A stretch of DNA of 64,000 nt, from assembly GCF_010548375.1 (NCBI RefSeq), contig NZ_JAAGLY010000029.1, forward strand, positions 35,096-99,095. Direction: 5' to 3'. Within the stretch, counting starts at the first letter, position 1, and every line of letters begins with the position of its first letter. This stretch comes from Streptomyces sp. SID13726. Its GTDB lineage: Bacteria > Actinomycetota > Actinomycetes > Streptomycetales > Streptomycetaceae. A program made the position numbers and the translations under genes. The notes under the pieces are model-generated. The model was not told the DNA's origin. It saw nothing but the letters and a program-made list of their open reading frames with translations, and searched no databases. Positions 1 through 8,730 of the stretch are shown here, piece by piece.

Positions 1-955
1 AGCCGACGCCCTTCACGTAGTTGCCGTTGGCCAGCATGGTGTCGCAGGCGGCGGTGGCGGTGGGCCGACTGCCCGTGTTCGTCACGAGGTTGGGCAGCGA
101 GTCGATCTCGATGGTGGTGACGATCCGCAGCGAGCTGTACTTGCTGTCGGCGAGGATCGCGGCGATCGGGTCGATGAACTGGGTCTTGTACTTGTCGATC
201 TCAGTCGGGCCGAGCTCGCCGTTGGAGGCGAGGGCCGCGCAGTCACGGCCGGGCAGGTCGTAGATCACCAGCTGGATGACCTCTTCGCCGGAGCCCTTCT
301 GCGCGAGGGCCGCGTCGAGGTGGGCGCGCAGCCCCATGCCGCCGTTGACGCCGTTGATGGCGGCGATCCGGTCGAGCCAGACGCCGGTGGGCTGGTTGGA
401 GATCCGGCTGCCACCGGTCTCGGCGGCGGCCTTCGCGGACCACTCGGGGTTCACGTACACCTTGGCGCCGGCGTACGGGTTGTCGACCTTGGTGCCGCCC
501 CCGGGGTCCGGCGGGTCGGTCGGGCCGCTGCCGCCGTCGTCGACGTTGCAGGTCACGCCGTCGAGGGTGAAGGTCGTCGGCAGGGCATTGGTGCCGCTAT
601 AGGTCCCGTTGAAGCCGAAGCTGACCGAACCGCCGGTGGCGAGCGTGCCGTTGTAGGTCTCATTGGTCGCGGTGACGGTCGTACCGCTCTGGCTGATCTT
701 GGAGTTCCAGAAACTGGAGACCTTCTGGTTTCCGGCGTACGACCACTTCAGCGCCCAACTCGACTTGGCGGCGCTGTTGTTGGTGATCGTGACGGCGGTG
801 GTGAAGCCGGTGTCCCACTGATTCTGCACCTTGTAGTCCACGGTGCAGGGGATCGCGGCGATGCCGACGTCCGCGGGGGCCACGGCGAGGGCGGTCCCGG
901 AGGCCCCGGCGACGAGCGCCAGGGCAGCGAGGAGCGCGGTTCTCGTACGACTCAT
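1..955 (-). CDS. GH6 cellulase (endoglucanase/cellobiohydrolase) with N-terminal CBM2, 3' end outside window
   Basis: Secreted beta-1,4-glucanase that cuts cellulose outside the cell. The start ATG is at 955-953. A signal peptide of about 26-35 residues is followed by a type 2 cellulose-binding module (about residues 37-137, conserved Trp and flanking Cys), a Pro/Asp/Gly linker, and a GH6 domain starting near residue 155 (YAGAKVYVNPEW). The GH6 segments VIYDLPGRDCAA and the following IDSLPNLV are visible. The frame stays open to the window edge, so about 318 codons are present and the rest lies beyond base 1. It lies 107 bp downstream of the GH5 cellulase on the same strand with no strong terminator between, so co-transcription is likely. 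Whether it is endo- or exo-acting cannot be decided without the C-terminal loops. Confidence 0.9.
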   Translation of the reverse strand, partial: MSRTRTALLAALALVAGASGTALAVAPADVGIAAIPCTVDYKVQNQWDTGFTTAVTITNNSAAKSSWALKWSYAGNQKVSSFWNSKISQSGTTVTATNETYNGTLATGGSVSFGFNGTYSGTNALPTTFTLDGVTCNVDDGGSGPTDPPDPGGGTKVDNPYAGAKVYVNPEWSAKAAAETGGSRISNQPTGVWLDRIAAINGVNGGMGLRAHLDAALAQKGSGEEVIQLVIYDLPGRDCAALASNGELGPTEIDKYKTQFIDPIAAILADSKYSSLRIVTTIEIDSLPNLVTNTGSRPTATAACDTMLANGNYVKGVG

Positions 956-996
956 GAGTGCGGGTTTCCTTCTCGGTCGCGGGTGTTGTCCGTCAA

Positions 997-1069
997 GCGG
1001 GTGCTGTGAGCTGGAGAGCAGGTGCTGTGCTTCGGAGCGAGTGCTGTGCGTCGGAGCGGGTGCTATCCG
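997..1069. repeat. Imperfect ~19-21 bp tandem repeats between GH5 and GH6
   Basis: Four imperfect copies of a unit around GAGCGGGTGCTGTG occur, with GTGCT beginning at 1001, 1022, 1041 and 1060 (spacings 21, 19, 19). The array fills most of the gap between the two cellulases and its last copy contains the GH5 stop codon. No function is evident; it may come from slippage. Confidence 0.4.
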
Positions 1070-2541
1070 TTCAGGGCGCGCAGATGGTCACGCAGCCCGG
1101 TGCCGAACGCTGTGGGTGTGCCGTCGTAGCCGCTGATCAGGGCGGGCCCGGAGGAGCAGTCCCAGGTGTTCCAGGTCCAGCCCAGATACGACAGGCCGCG
1201 GGCGTCGAACCACTTCATGACCTGGTCGATGAATCCGTGTGAGCAGGTGTTCTCGCCGATCTCCCCGGCCACCAGGGGAACTTGGGCGGCCACCGGGGCG
1301 AGCGAGGAGTTCCAGCAGCTCTCGTTCGAGCAGGTGTTGAAGTTGTACACGTGCCAGGCGGCGGCGAGATTGCCCGCCGGGTCGGCCGGCTTGTACGTCA
1401 GCCACTGGCTGAGGTCGTTCGAGTACGCGATCCCGCCGGCCAGGATCAGGTTGGTGGCGCCGGTGCCCCGGACGCTGTCGACGAGGTCCTGCATGCCGGC
1501 GACCTGGTATCCGATGCCGGGGCAGGTGCCGCCGTCCCGCCAGCACTGCCACGCCTGGGTGGTCGTGGAGGTCGCGCGGTCCGGGTAGGGCTCGTTGAAC
1601 AGGTCGAAGACGACGGTGCGGTCGCTCTTGAAGGTGTTCGCCACCGACGCCCAGAAGGCGGGCGTGTACTGCATGTCGGGCATCGGCTTCTGGCAACTGG
1701 CGTGCACGTCGGAGCAGCCGGCGGAGTTGCCGGTGTACTGCCCGTAGGTCCAGTGCAGTTCGACCACGGGTGTCATGCCGTGCGCTTTGACCTTGTCGAC
1801 CAGGCCCTTGACCGCGTTGATGTAATTCGCCCCGGCGTAGGCCGGGTTGATGTTGGACAGGCCGAGCCAGCACTCCTCGTTGAGGGGGATGCGGACCGTG
1901 TTGGCCTTCCAGTCGGCGATCGCCTTCACGGAGGCGTCGTCGACCGGCCCGTCGAAGATGCCCCGGCCCTGGACGCACATGAACTCGCCACCGGACCGGT
2001 TCACGCCGAGCAGCCGGCGGGTGGCGCCGCCGGAGTCCACGAGCTTGTTGCCGGACACGCGCAGCGCGGGGGCCGTGCCGTCACCGGGGTCCGACGGCGG
2101 GTCCGTGGGCTCCGGTGTGGGTTCGGCCGCCGTGTTGCAGGCGGTGCCGTTGAGCTTGAACGAGGTCGGTACGGCGTTGCTCCCCGACCAGGACGCGATG
2201 AATCCGGCGCTGACGCTCGCGCCGCTGCCCAACGAACCGTTGTAGCTCTCGTTGGCCGCGGTGACCGTCGTACCGGACTGGGACCACTTCGCGTTCCAGC
2301 CCTGGGTGAGCCTCTGACCGCCGGCGAAGTCGAAGGCGAGGCTCCAACTGCTCACGGCAGCGGTGTTGTTGGTGACCTTCACGGTGCCCTGGAAGCCGCT
2401 GTCCCACTGGCTGGTGACGGTGTACTCCACCGAGCACGCGGGGGCGGCGCCGGACGCCGTGACCGCCGGAACCGTCACGGACCCGAGAAGGGCGACCGCA
2501 CCGGCAACGGCTAAAAGTACTGAACGCGGGGGGTGTCGCAT
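1063..2541 (-). CDS. GH5 endoglucanase with N-terminal CBM2
   Basis: Secreted endo-beta-1,4-glucanase, 492 aa. The ATG at 2541 was chosen because AAGGAGT lies 6 nt upstream and a signal peptide begins there (RHPPRS, hydrophobic core, cleavage near residue 30-33); a longer frame to 2700 has no such support. Domains: CBM2 about residues 36-136, a TPEPTDPPSDPGDG linker, and a GH5 (beta/alpha)8 domain about 155-492. The acid/base Glu is in FDLFNEPYP (about 315) and the nucleophile Glu in VAGEIGEN (about 426). It diverges from the GH48 gene, and a CebR-like box lies 48 bp upstream of the start codon. It probably acts with the neighbouring GH6 and GH48 enzymes on crystalline cellulose. Confidence 0.95.
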   Translation of the reverse strand: MRHPPRSVLLAVAGAVALLGSVTVPAVTASGAAPACSVEYTVTSQWDSGFQGTVKVTNNTAAVSSWSLAFDFAGGQRLTQGWNAKWSQSGTTVTAANESYNGSLGSGASVSAGFIASWSGSNAVPTSFKLNGTACNTAAEPTPEPTDPPSDPGDGTAPALRVSGNKLVDSGGATRRLLGVNRSGGEFMCVQGRGIFDGPVDDASVKAIADWKANTVRIPLNEECWLGLSNINPAYAGANYINAVKGLVDKVKAHGMTPVVELHWTYGQYTGNSAGCSDVHASCQKPMPDMQYTPAFWASVANTFKSDRTVVFDLFNEPYPDRATSTTTQAWQCWRDGGTCPGIGYQVAGMQDLVDSVRGTGATNLILAGGIAYSNDLSQWLTYKPADPAGNLAAAWHVYNFNTCSNESCWNSSLAPVAAQVPLVAGEIGENTCSHGFIDQVMKWFDARGLSYLGWTWNTWDCSSGPALISGYDGTPTAFGTGLRDHLRALNG

Positions 2542-2589
2542 GAGCGACTCCTTGCAGATCAGCGTGTCCGTGACGGACGCGTCGACTGA

Positions 2590-2603
2590 TGGAATCGCTC
2601 CCA
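2590..2603. promoter_or_regulatory. Degenerate CebR-type operator in the GH5 promoter
   Basis: TGGAATCGCTCCCA matches 12 of 14 positions of the CebR box TGGGAGCGCTCCCA. On the minus strand a TTGACA (2613-2608) lies just upstream, so the box sits between the -35 and the expected -10 of the GH5 promoter, a position suited to LacI-type repression. CebR of Streptomyces releases such sites with cello-oligosaccharides. The binding itself is inferred. Confidence 0.7.
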
Positions 2604-2705
2604 CTGGTGTCAAGGAAGGTAGCGCCAAGTGACGGCAAAGAACAGAGGGGTCACTTGACTTTCCTTCAGCCGCGTTCGTCGAATCTTTTCGACTCTTCAA
2701 GAGCC

Positions 2706-2747
2706 TTGACCACTTGAACCCTCGTCCTCACTATGGGAGCGCTCCCA
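2706..2747 (+). promoter_or_regulatory. GH48 promoter with perfect CebR operator (2734-2747)
   Basis: A perfect 14-bp palindrome TGGGAGCGCTCCCA lies at 2734-2747. Upstream, TTGACC (2706-2711) is spaced 17 bp from CACTAT (2729-2734), so the operator overlaps the 3' end of the presumed -10. An 8-bp inverted repeat CTTGAACC (2713-2720) / GGTTCAAG (2750-2757) flanks the box but has a different centre. Another small dyad, GTCGAA-TCTT-TTCGAC, is at 2678-2693. Confidence 0.85.
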
Positions 2748-2794
2748 CTGGTTCAAGCCTTGACTTCTCCGAGCCGCACAAGGAGGAACCAGCA

Positions 2795-5710
2795 ATGCCC
2801 CCCACCAGGAGACGCCGGGCCGTCCGGCGAATATGGACCGCTGTCGTGGCGGCCCTCGCCCTCCCGTTCGCGATGCTGAGTGCGGCTTCAACTCCCGCAC
2901 AGGCAGCGGCAGTTCAGTGCAGTGTCGACTACAAGACCAACGACTGGGGCTCCGGTTTCACCGCGGATCTGACGATCACCAACCGCGGCACGGACGCCAT
3001 CAACGGCTGGACGCTGACGTACGCCTACACGGGCAACCAGAAGCTCAGCAACGGCTGGAACGGCACCTGGTCGCAGTCCGGCCAGACGGTCACCGTCAAC
3101 AGCGCCACGTACAACGCGAACATCGCGGCGGGCGCGGCCGTCTCCACCGGGGCGCAGTTCACCTACAGCGGCACCAACGCGGCCCCGGCCAACTTCGCGA
3201 TCAACGGCACGAGTTGCACCGGCGCCCACCAGCCGCCGATCACCGTGCTGACCAGCCCGGCCGCGGGCGCGGTCTACACCCAGGGCGACGCGGTCCCGCT
3301 CGCGGCGACAGCGGCCGCCGCGGACGGCGCCACGATCAGCAAGATGGAGTTCTACGACAACACCACGCTGCTCGGCACGGACACGACGGCGCCGTACTCG
3401 CTCTCGGTCTCAAGCTTGACCGTGGGCAGTCATTCGCTCCTCGCGAAGGCGTACGACAGCCTGGGCGCCTCCGGTGAGTCGACGCCGGTCGGCATCACGG
3501 TCGCCTCGGGTCCCGCGGTCGTCGCCTCGGCCACTCAACTCGCCGTCCAGCAGGGCAAGACGGGCACGTACACCGTGAAGCTGTCGACGCAGCCCTCGGC
3601 CAACGTGACGGTCGCGACCGCCCGCACGAGCGGCAACTCGGGTCTGACGGTGACCGGTGGGGCCTCGCTCACCTTCACCCCGTCGAACTGGAACACCGCG
3701 CAGACGGTCACCATCACCGGCAACGCCTCCGGCACCGGCGCGGCGACCTTCGAGTCGACGGCGACCGGTCACGCCAAGGCCGCGGTGACGGTCACCCAGA
3801 TCGCGGCGACGGGCACGTACAACGCCCGCTTCCTGGATCTGTACGGCAAGATCACCAACCCGGCGAACGGCTACTTCTCCCCCGAGGGCATCCCCTACCA
3901 CTCGGTCGAGACACTGATCGTCGAGGCGCCCGACCACGGCCACGAGACCACCTCGGAGGCGTACAGCTACCTCCTGTGGCTCCAGGCCATGTACGGCAAG
4001 GTGACCGGCGACTGGTCCAAGTTCAACGGCGCCTGGGACATCATGGAGAAGTACATGATCCCCACCCACGCCGACCAGCCGACCAACTCCTTCTACAACG
4101 CCTCCAAGCCGGCGACCTACGCGCCCGAGCTGGACACCCCGAACGAGTACCCGGCGAAGCTGGACACCGGGGTGTCGGTCGGCGCGGACCCGATCGCGGG
4201 CGAGCTGAAGAGCGCGTACGGCACGGACGACGTCTACGGCATGCACTGGCTCCAGGACGTCGACAACGTGTACGGCTACGGCAACTCGCCGGGCAAGTGC
4301 GAGGCCGGACCCACGGACACCGGACCGTCGTACATCAACACCTTCCAGCGCGGTGCGCAGGAGTCGGTGTGGGAGACGGTGCCGCAGCCGACCTGTGACC
4401 AGTTCAAGTACGGCGGCAAGAACGGGTACTTGGACCTCTTCACCGGTGACGCCTCCTACGCGAAGCAGTGGAAGTTCACCAACGCCCCGGACGCCGACGC
4501 GCGCGCGGTGCAGGCCGCGTACTGGGCCGACACCTGGGCCAAGGCGCAGGGCAAGGGCGCCGATGTCTCCGCGACCGTGGGCAAGGCCGCGAAGATGGGC
4601 GACTATCTGCGCTACGCCATGTACGACAAGTACTTCAAGAAGATCGGCAACTGTGTCGGTCCGACCGCCTGCGCGGCCGGCAGCGGCAAGAACTCCTCGC
4701 ACTACCTGCTCTCCTGGTACTACGCCTGGGGCGGTGCCACCGACACCTCGGCGGGCTGGGCCTGGCGCATCGGCTCCAGCCACACGCACGGCGGCTACCA
4801 GAACCCGATGGCCGCGTACGCGCTGAGTTCCTACGCCGACCTGAAGCCCAAGTCGGCGACGGGCGCGGCGGACTGGAACACCTCGCTGACCCGGCAGCTG
4901 GAGTTCTACCGCTGGCTGCAGTCCGACGAGGGTGCCATCGCGGGCGGTGCGACGAACAGCTGGGCGGGCCGCTACGCGACTCCCCCGGCCGGTACGTCGA
5001 CCTTCTACGGCATGTACTACGACCAGCAGCCCGTCTACCACGACCCGCCGTCCAACCAGTGGTTCGGCTTCCAGGCGTGGTCGATGGAGCGGGTGGCCGA
5101 GTACTACCAGCAGACGGGGAACGCGCAGGCCAAGACGGTCCTCGACAAGTGGGTCAAGTGGGCTCTGTCCAAGACCACGATCAACCCGGACGGCACGTAC
5201 CAGATCCCGTCGACGCTTCAGTGGTCGGGCCAGCCCGACACCTGGAACGCGTCAAGTCCGGGCGCCAACAGCGGACTTCACGTCACCGTCGCCGACTACA
5301 CGAACGACGTCGGTGTGACGGCCGCGTACGCCAAGACGCTGACGTACTACGCGGACCGGTCCGGGGACTCGGCCGCCGCCACGACCGCGAAGGCGCTGCT
5401 GGACGGCATGTGGAACAACTACCAGGACGCGCTGGGGATCGCCGTCCCGGAGAACCGGGCGGACTACAACCGTTTCGACGACTCGGTGTACGTGCCGAGC
5501 GGGTGGACCGGGACCATGCCGAACGGTGACGCGATCAACTCGTCGTCGACCTTCGACTCCCTCCGGTCGTTCTACGAGGACGATCCCGCCTGGTCGAAGA
5601 TCGAGGCGTATCTCGCGGGCGGTGCGGTGCCGTCGTTCACGTATCACCGGTTCTGGGCTCAGGCGGACATCGCCTTGGCCATGGGTTCGTACGCGGAGCT
5701 TCTGGAATAG
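2795..5710 (+). CDS. GH48 reducing-end exoglucanase (cellobiohydrolase) with CBM2
   Basis: Secreted processive cellobiohydrolase, 971 aa. The ATG at 2795 follows AAGGAGGAA by 6 nt. Order of parts: signal peptide (1 to about 36), CBM2 (about 38-141), an Ig-like module (about 145-232), a second beta-sandwich module of the type common in Streptomyces cellulases (about 236-328), and a GH48 (alpha/alpha)6 domain (about 335-971). GH48 hallmarks visible are GHETTSEAYSYLLWLQAMYG, with the putative proton-donor Glu, and the Trp/Tyr-rich segment around FYGMYYDQQPVYHDPP and WFGFQAWSMERVAEYY. The gene has its own CebR-controlled promoter. GH48 enzymes usually act with GH5/GH6/GH9 partners, which fits the divergent neighbours. 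Confidence 0.96.
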   Translation: MPPTRRRRAVRRIWTAVVAALALPFAMLSAASTPAQAAAVQCSVDYKTNDWGSGFTADLTITNRGTDAINGWTLTYAYTGNQKLSNGWNGTWSQSGQTVTVNSATYNANIAAGAAVSTGAQFTYSGTNAAPANFAINGTSCTGAHQPPITVLTSPAAGAVYTQGDAVPLAATAAAADGATISKMEFYDNTTLLGTDTTAPYSLSVSSLTVGSHSLLAKAYDSLGASGESTPVGITVASGPAVVASATQLAVQQGKTGTYTVKLSTQPSANVTVATARTSGNSGLTVTGGASLTFTPSNWNTAQTVTITGNASGTGAATFESTATGHAKAAVTVTQIAATGTYNARFLDLYGKITNPANGYFSPEGIPYHSVETLIVEAPDHGHETTSEAYSYLLWLQAMYGKVTGDWSKFNGAWDIMEKYMIPTHADQPTNSFYNASKPATYAPELDTPNEYPAKLDTGVSVGADPIAGELKSAYGTDDVYGMHWLQDVDNVYGYGNSPGKCEAGPTDTGPSYINTFQRGAQESVWETVPQPTCDQFKYGGKNGYLDLFTGDASYAKQWKFTNAPDADARAVQAAYWADTWAKAQGKGADVSATVGKAAKMGDYLRYAMYDKYFKKIGNCVGPTACAAGSGKNSSHYLLSWYYAWGGATDTSAGWAWRIGSSHTHGGYQNPMAAYALSSYADLKPKSATGAADWNTSLTRQLEFYRWLQSDEGAIAGGATNSWAGRYATPPAGTSTFYGMYYDQQPVYHDPPSNQWFGFQAWSMERVAEYYQQTGNAQAKTVLDKWVKWALSKTTINPDGTYQIPSTLQWSGQPDTWNASSPGANSGLHVTVADYTNDVGVTAAYAKTLTYYADRSGDSAAATTAKALLDGMWNNYQDALGIAVPENRADYNRFDDSVYVPSGWTGTMPNGDAINSSSTFDSLRSFYEDDPAWSKIEAYLAGGAVPSFTYHRFWAQADIALAMGSYAELLE

Positions 5711-5763
5711 CCCCCGCCGGGCGCTCCGCGGGTGGGGCCGTGTTCTGGCTGCGGGTCCGTTGT

Positions 5764-5816
5764 GGCTGGTCGCGCCCACGCGGCGGAGCCGCAAATGGAT
5801 ACAGCCCCGCGCCCCT
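5764..5816 (+). repeat. Streptomyces interspersed palindromic element, copy 1
   Basis: A GC-rich element (core 5771-5816) containing the hairpin GCGGC-GGA-GCCGC and ending in ACAGCCCCGCGCCCCT. A second copy lies in reverse orientation at 49618-49663 with 42 of 46 positions identical. I recognise this sequence type as an abundant intergenic repeat in Streptomyces genomes. It fills much of the roughly 300-bp gap between GH48 and GH74; the remainder of that gap shows no gene. Confidence 0.75.
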
Positions 5817-5956
5817 GGAGGACGCGACAGTGCACGGCCCTCCCCGGAACCGCCTGAAAGCCTCCGCGTACGAGGCCCCGTCACCTGACGGCGGGGCCGA
5901 ACTGCCGGGCGGCCCCCTCCCGCACTGGGGGTCGCCCGGCACCTCTCGCACCGTAC

Positions 5957-5970
5957 GGAAAGCGCTTACC
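5957..5970. promoter_or_regulatory. LacI-type operator-like near-palindrome upstream of GH74
   Basis: GGAAAGCGCTTACC is palindromic except for one base pair (its reverse complement is GGTAAGCGCTTTCC) and has the central CG typical of LacI/GalR-family operators. It lies 39 bp before the GTG start of the GH74 gene. It differs from the CebR box, which suggests a different sugar regulator. The regulator is not in this window. Confidence 0.5.
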
Positions 5971-6009
5971 CCCCACGCTCTCTCCCCCTTTCCGGAAAGG
6001 ACTCCCCCC

Positions 6010-8673
6010 GTGCGAAGAACCCGCATTCTCACGGCCGTGCTCGCGCTCGCGGCCGGGCTGCTCGCCGGTACCCCGCCGGCGCTGGCGGCCGACGGCACCG
6101 CGAAGGTCGCGCTCGCCGCCGACACGTACACGTGGAAAAACGCCCGGATCGACGGGGGCGGATTCGTCCCCGGGATCGTGTTCAACCGCAAGGAGAAGAA
6201 CCTGGCGTACGCCCGCACGGACATCGGCGGGGCCTATCGCTGGCAGGAGTCGTCGAAGACCTGGACGCCGCTGCTGGACTCGGTCGGCTGGGACGACTGG
6301 GGGCACACGGGTGTCGTCGGTCTGGCCTCGGACTCCGTGGACCCGAACAAGGTGTACGCGGCCGTCGGGACGTACACGAACAGCTGGGACCCGAAGAACG
6401 GCGCGGTCATGCGGTCGTCGAACCGGGGGGCGAGCTGGCAGCGGACCGACCTGCCCTTCAAGCTCGGCGGGAACATGCCGGGGCGGGGCATGGGCGAGCG
6501 GCTGGCGATCGACCCGAACAAGAACAGCGTGCTGTATCTGGGGGCGCCCAGCGGCAAGGGGCTGTGGCGGTCGACCGACTCAGGGGTCAGCTGGGCGCAG
6601 GTGGCGAACTTCCCCAACGTCGGCAACTACCAGCAGGATCCGAGCGACACCAGCGGCTACGCCAGTGACAACCAGGGCGTCGTCTGGGTCACCTTCGACG
6701 AGCGGACGGGCACGTCCGGGAGCGCGACGCAGACGGTGTACGTCGGGGTCGCCGACCTCCAGAACTCGGTGTACCGGTCGACGGACGGCGGCGCGACCTG
6801 GAGCCGGCTCGCCGGGCAGCCGACGGGGTACCTCGCACACAAGGGCGTGCTGGACCCGGTCAACGGCTATCTGTATCTCTCCTACAGCGACAAGGGCGGG
6901 CCGTACGACGGCGGCAAGGGCCAGTTGTGGCGGTACGCGACGGCGACCGGGACCTGGACGAACATCAGCCCGGTCGCGGAGGCGGACACCTACTACGGCT
7001 TCAGCGGGCTGACGGTGGACCGGCAGAAGCCCGGCACGGTCATGGCCACCGCGTACAGCTCCTGGTGGCCGGACACCCAGATCTTCCGCTCCACGGACAG
7101 CGGGGCGACCTGGACGAAGGCGTGGGACTACACGTCGTACCCCAACCGCGCCAACCGCTACACGATGGACGTCTCGTCGTCGCCCTGGCTGACCTGGGGC
7201 GCGAACCCGTCGCCGCCCGAGCAGACGCCCAAACTCGGGTGGATGACCGAGGCGTTGGAGATCGACCCGTTCAACTCCGACCGGATGATGTACGGGACGG
7301 GGGCGACCGTCTACGGCACCGAGAACCTCACGAACTGGGACTCCGGCGGCCAGTTCACCATCAAGCCGATGGTGCAGGGCCTGGAGGAGACGGCGGTCAA
7401 CGACCTGGCGTCACCGCCCTCGGGGGCCCCGCTGCTGAGCGCCCTCGGTGACGTGGGCGGGTTCCGGCACACGGACCTCGCCAAGGTCCCGTCGATGATG
7501 TTCACTTCACCGAACTTCACCACGACGACCAGTCTCGACTTCGCCGAGACCAACTCCAACACGGTGGTCCGGGTGGGCGATCTGGACTCGGGGCCGCACA
7601 TCGCCTTCTCGACGGACAACGGGGCCAACTGGTTCGCGGGGACGGACCCCTCGGGCGTGAGCGGCGGCGGCACGGTGGCCGCGGCTTCCGACGGCAGCCG
7701 GTTCGTGTGGAGTCCGGCCGGCACGGGGGTGCAGTACGCGACGGGGTTCGGCTCGTCGTGGTCGGCGTCGAGCGGGATACCGGCGGGCGCGATCGTGGAG
7801 TCGGACCGGGTGGACCCGGGGACCTTCTACGGCTTCAAGTCCGGGAAGTTCTACGTCAGTACGAACGGCGGCGCGAGCTTCACGGCGTCGGCGGCGACGG
7901 GGTTGCCGAGCGGTGACAGCGTCCGCTTCAAGGCGCTGCCCGGGGTGAAGGGCGATGTGTGGCTGGCGGGCGGGGCTTCCGACGGGGCGTACGGGCTGTG
8001 GCACTCCACGGACTCCGGTGCGAGCTGGACGAAGCTGTCGAACGTCGACCAGGCCGACTCGATCGGCTTCGGGAAGGCGGCGACGGGGGCGTCGTACCAG
8101 GCGCTCTACACCAGCGCGAAGATCGGCGGGGTCCGTGGCATCTTCCGCTCCACGGACAAGGGCGCGACCTGGGCCCGCATCAACGACGACGCCCACCAGT
8201 GGGGTTGGACCGGCGCGGCCATCACGGGCGACCCCCGCGTCTACGGCCGTGTGTACGTCTCGACGAACGGCCGGGGTGTCGTCTACGGCGACAGCTCCGA
8301 CACGAGCGGCGGCGGAGGCGGCGGCACCGACCCGACGGACCCGCCTCCCACGGGTGCCTGCGCGGTCACCTACAAGATCACCAACCAGTGGACCGGCGGC
8401 TTCCAGGCCGACGTCCAGCTGACCAACACGGGCTCAAGTCCCTGGAACGGCTGGTCACTTGCCTGGTCCTTCCCCAACGGCCAGACGATCAGCCAGACCT
8501 GGAACGCGGAGACCTCGCAGTCGGGTGCGGCGGCGACGGCCAAGAACGTCACCTGGAACGCCAACGTGGCGGCGGGCTCGTCGGTGGGCTTCGGGTTCAC
8601 GGGGAGTTGGTCGGGGACGAACGGGAAGCCAGCGGTGTTCAAGGTGGGCGATCAGAGCTGCACGGTGAGCTGA
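6010..8673 (+). CDS. GH74 xyloglucanase (endo-xyloglucan hydrolase) with C-terminal CBM2
   Basis: Secreted 887-aa enzyme cleaving xyloglucan. The GTG at 6010 is preceded by GGAAAGGA and starts a clean signal peptide (RRTRILTAVLALAAG..., cleavage after ALAA near residue 27). The mature protein begins with YTWKNARIDGGGFVPG, typical of GH74, and contains repeated Asp-box motifs (S-x-D-x-G-x-T/S-W, for example RSTDSGVSW, RSTDGGATW, HSTDSGASW, RSTDKGATW) of two seven-bladed propellers. A Gly-rich linker (SGGGGGGTDPTDPPP) near residue 770 leads to a CBM2 (about 782-887). It has its own operator-like site and ends at a strong convergent terminator. Confidence 0.95.
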   Translation: MRRTRILTAVLALAAGLLAGTPPALAADGTAKVALAADTYTWKNARIDGGGFVPGIVFNRKEKNLAYARTDIGGAYRWQESSKTWTPLLDSVGWDDWGHTGVVGLASDSVDPNKVYAAVGTYTNSWDPKNGAVMRSSNRGASWQRTDLPFKLGGNMPGRGMGERLAIDPNKNSVLYLGAPSGKGLWRSTDSGVSWAQVANFPNVGNYQQDPSDTSGYASDNQGVVWVTFDERTGTSGSATQTVYVGVADLQNSVYRSTDGGATWSRLAGQPTGYLAHKGVLDPVNGYLYLSYSDKGGPYDGGKGQLWRYATATGTWTNISPVAEADTYYGFSGLTVDRQKPGTVMATAYSSWWPDTQIFRSTDSGATWTKAWDYTSYPNRANRYTMDVSSSPWLTWGANPSPPEQTPKLGWMTEALEIDPFNSDRMMYGTGATVYGTENLTNWDSGGQFTIKPMVQGLEETAVNDLASPPSGAPLLSALGDVGGFRHTDLAKVPSMMFTSPNFTTTTSLDFAETNSNTVVRVGDLDSGPHIAFSTDNGANWFAGTDPSGVSGGGTVAAASDGSRFVWSPAGTGVQYATGFGSSWSASSGIPAGAIVESDRVDPGTFYGFKSGKFYVSTNGGASFTASAATGLPSGDSVRFKALPGVKGDVWLAGGASDGAYGLWHSTDSGASWTKLSNVDQADSIGFGKAATGASYQALYTSAKIGGVRGIFRSTDKGATWARINDDAHQWGWTGAAITGDPRVYGRVYVSTNGRGVVYGDSSDTSGGGGGGTDPTDPPPTGACAVTYKITNQWTGGFQADVQLTNTGSSPWNGWSLAWSFPNGQTISQTWNAETSQSGAAATAKNVTWNANVAAGSSVGFGFTGSWSGTNGKPAVFKVGDQSCTVS

Positions 8674-8688
8674 ACCGCGCGCGAAGAC

Positions 8689-8715
8689 GCCCCGCCCGGG
8701 ATCACCGGGCGGGGC
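8689..8715. terminator. Bidirectional terminator between GH74 and PL11 genes
   Basis: Perfect 11-bp stem GCCCCGCCCGG / CCGGGCGGGGC with a 5-nt loop, 15 bp after the GH74 stop and 15 bp before the PL11 stop on the other strand. There is no T-run, as is usual for GC-rich actinobacterial terminators. Confidence 0.85.
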
Positions 8716-8730
8716 CTCCCCGTGTCCGCG

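Noticed and set aside
320..1009. Long plus-strand frame opposite the GH6 cellulase
   Set aside because: Antisense shadow of a clear secreted enzyme gene; Gly/Ala/Val/Arg-rich translation without motifs, typical of GC-rich DNA.
2678..2693. GTCGAA-TCTT-TTCGAC as an independent operator
   Set aside because: Only 6-bp arms, expected by chance at this frequency; kept as a remark in the GH48 promoter entry.
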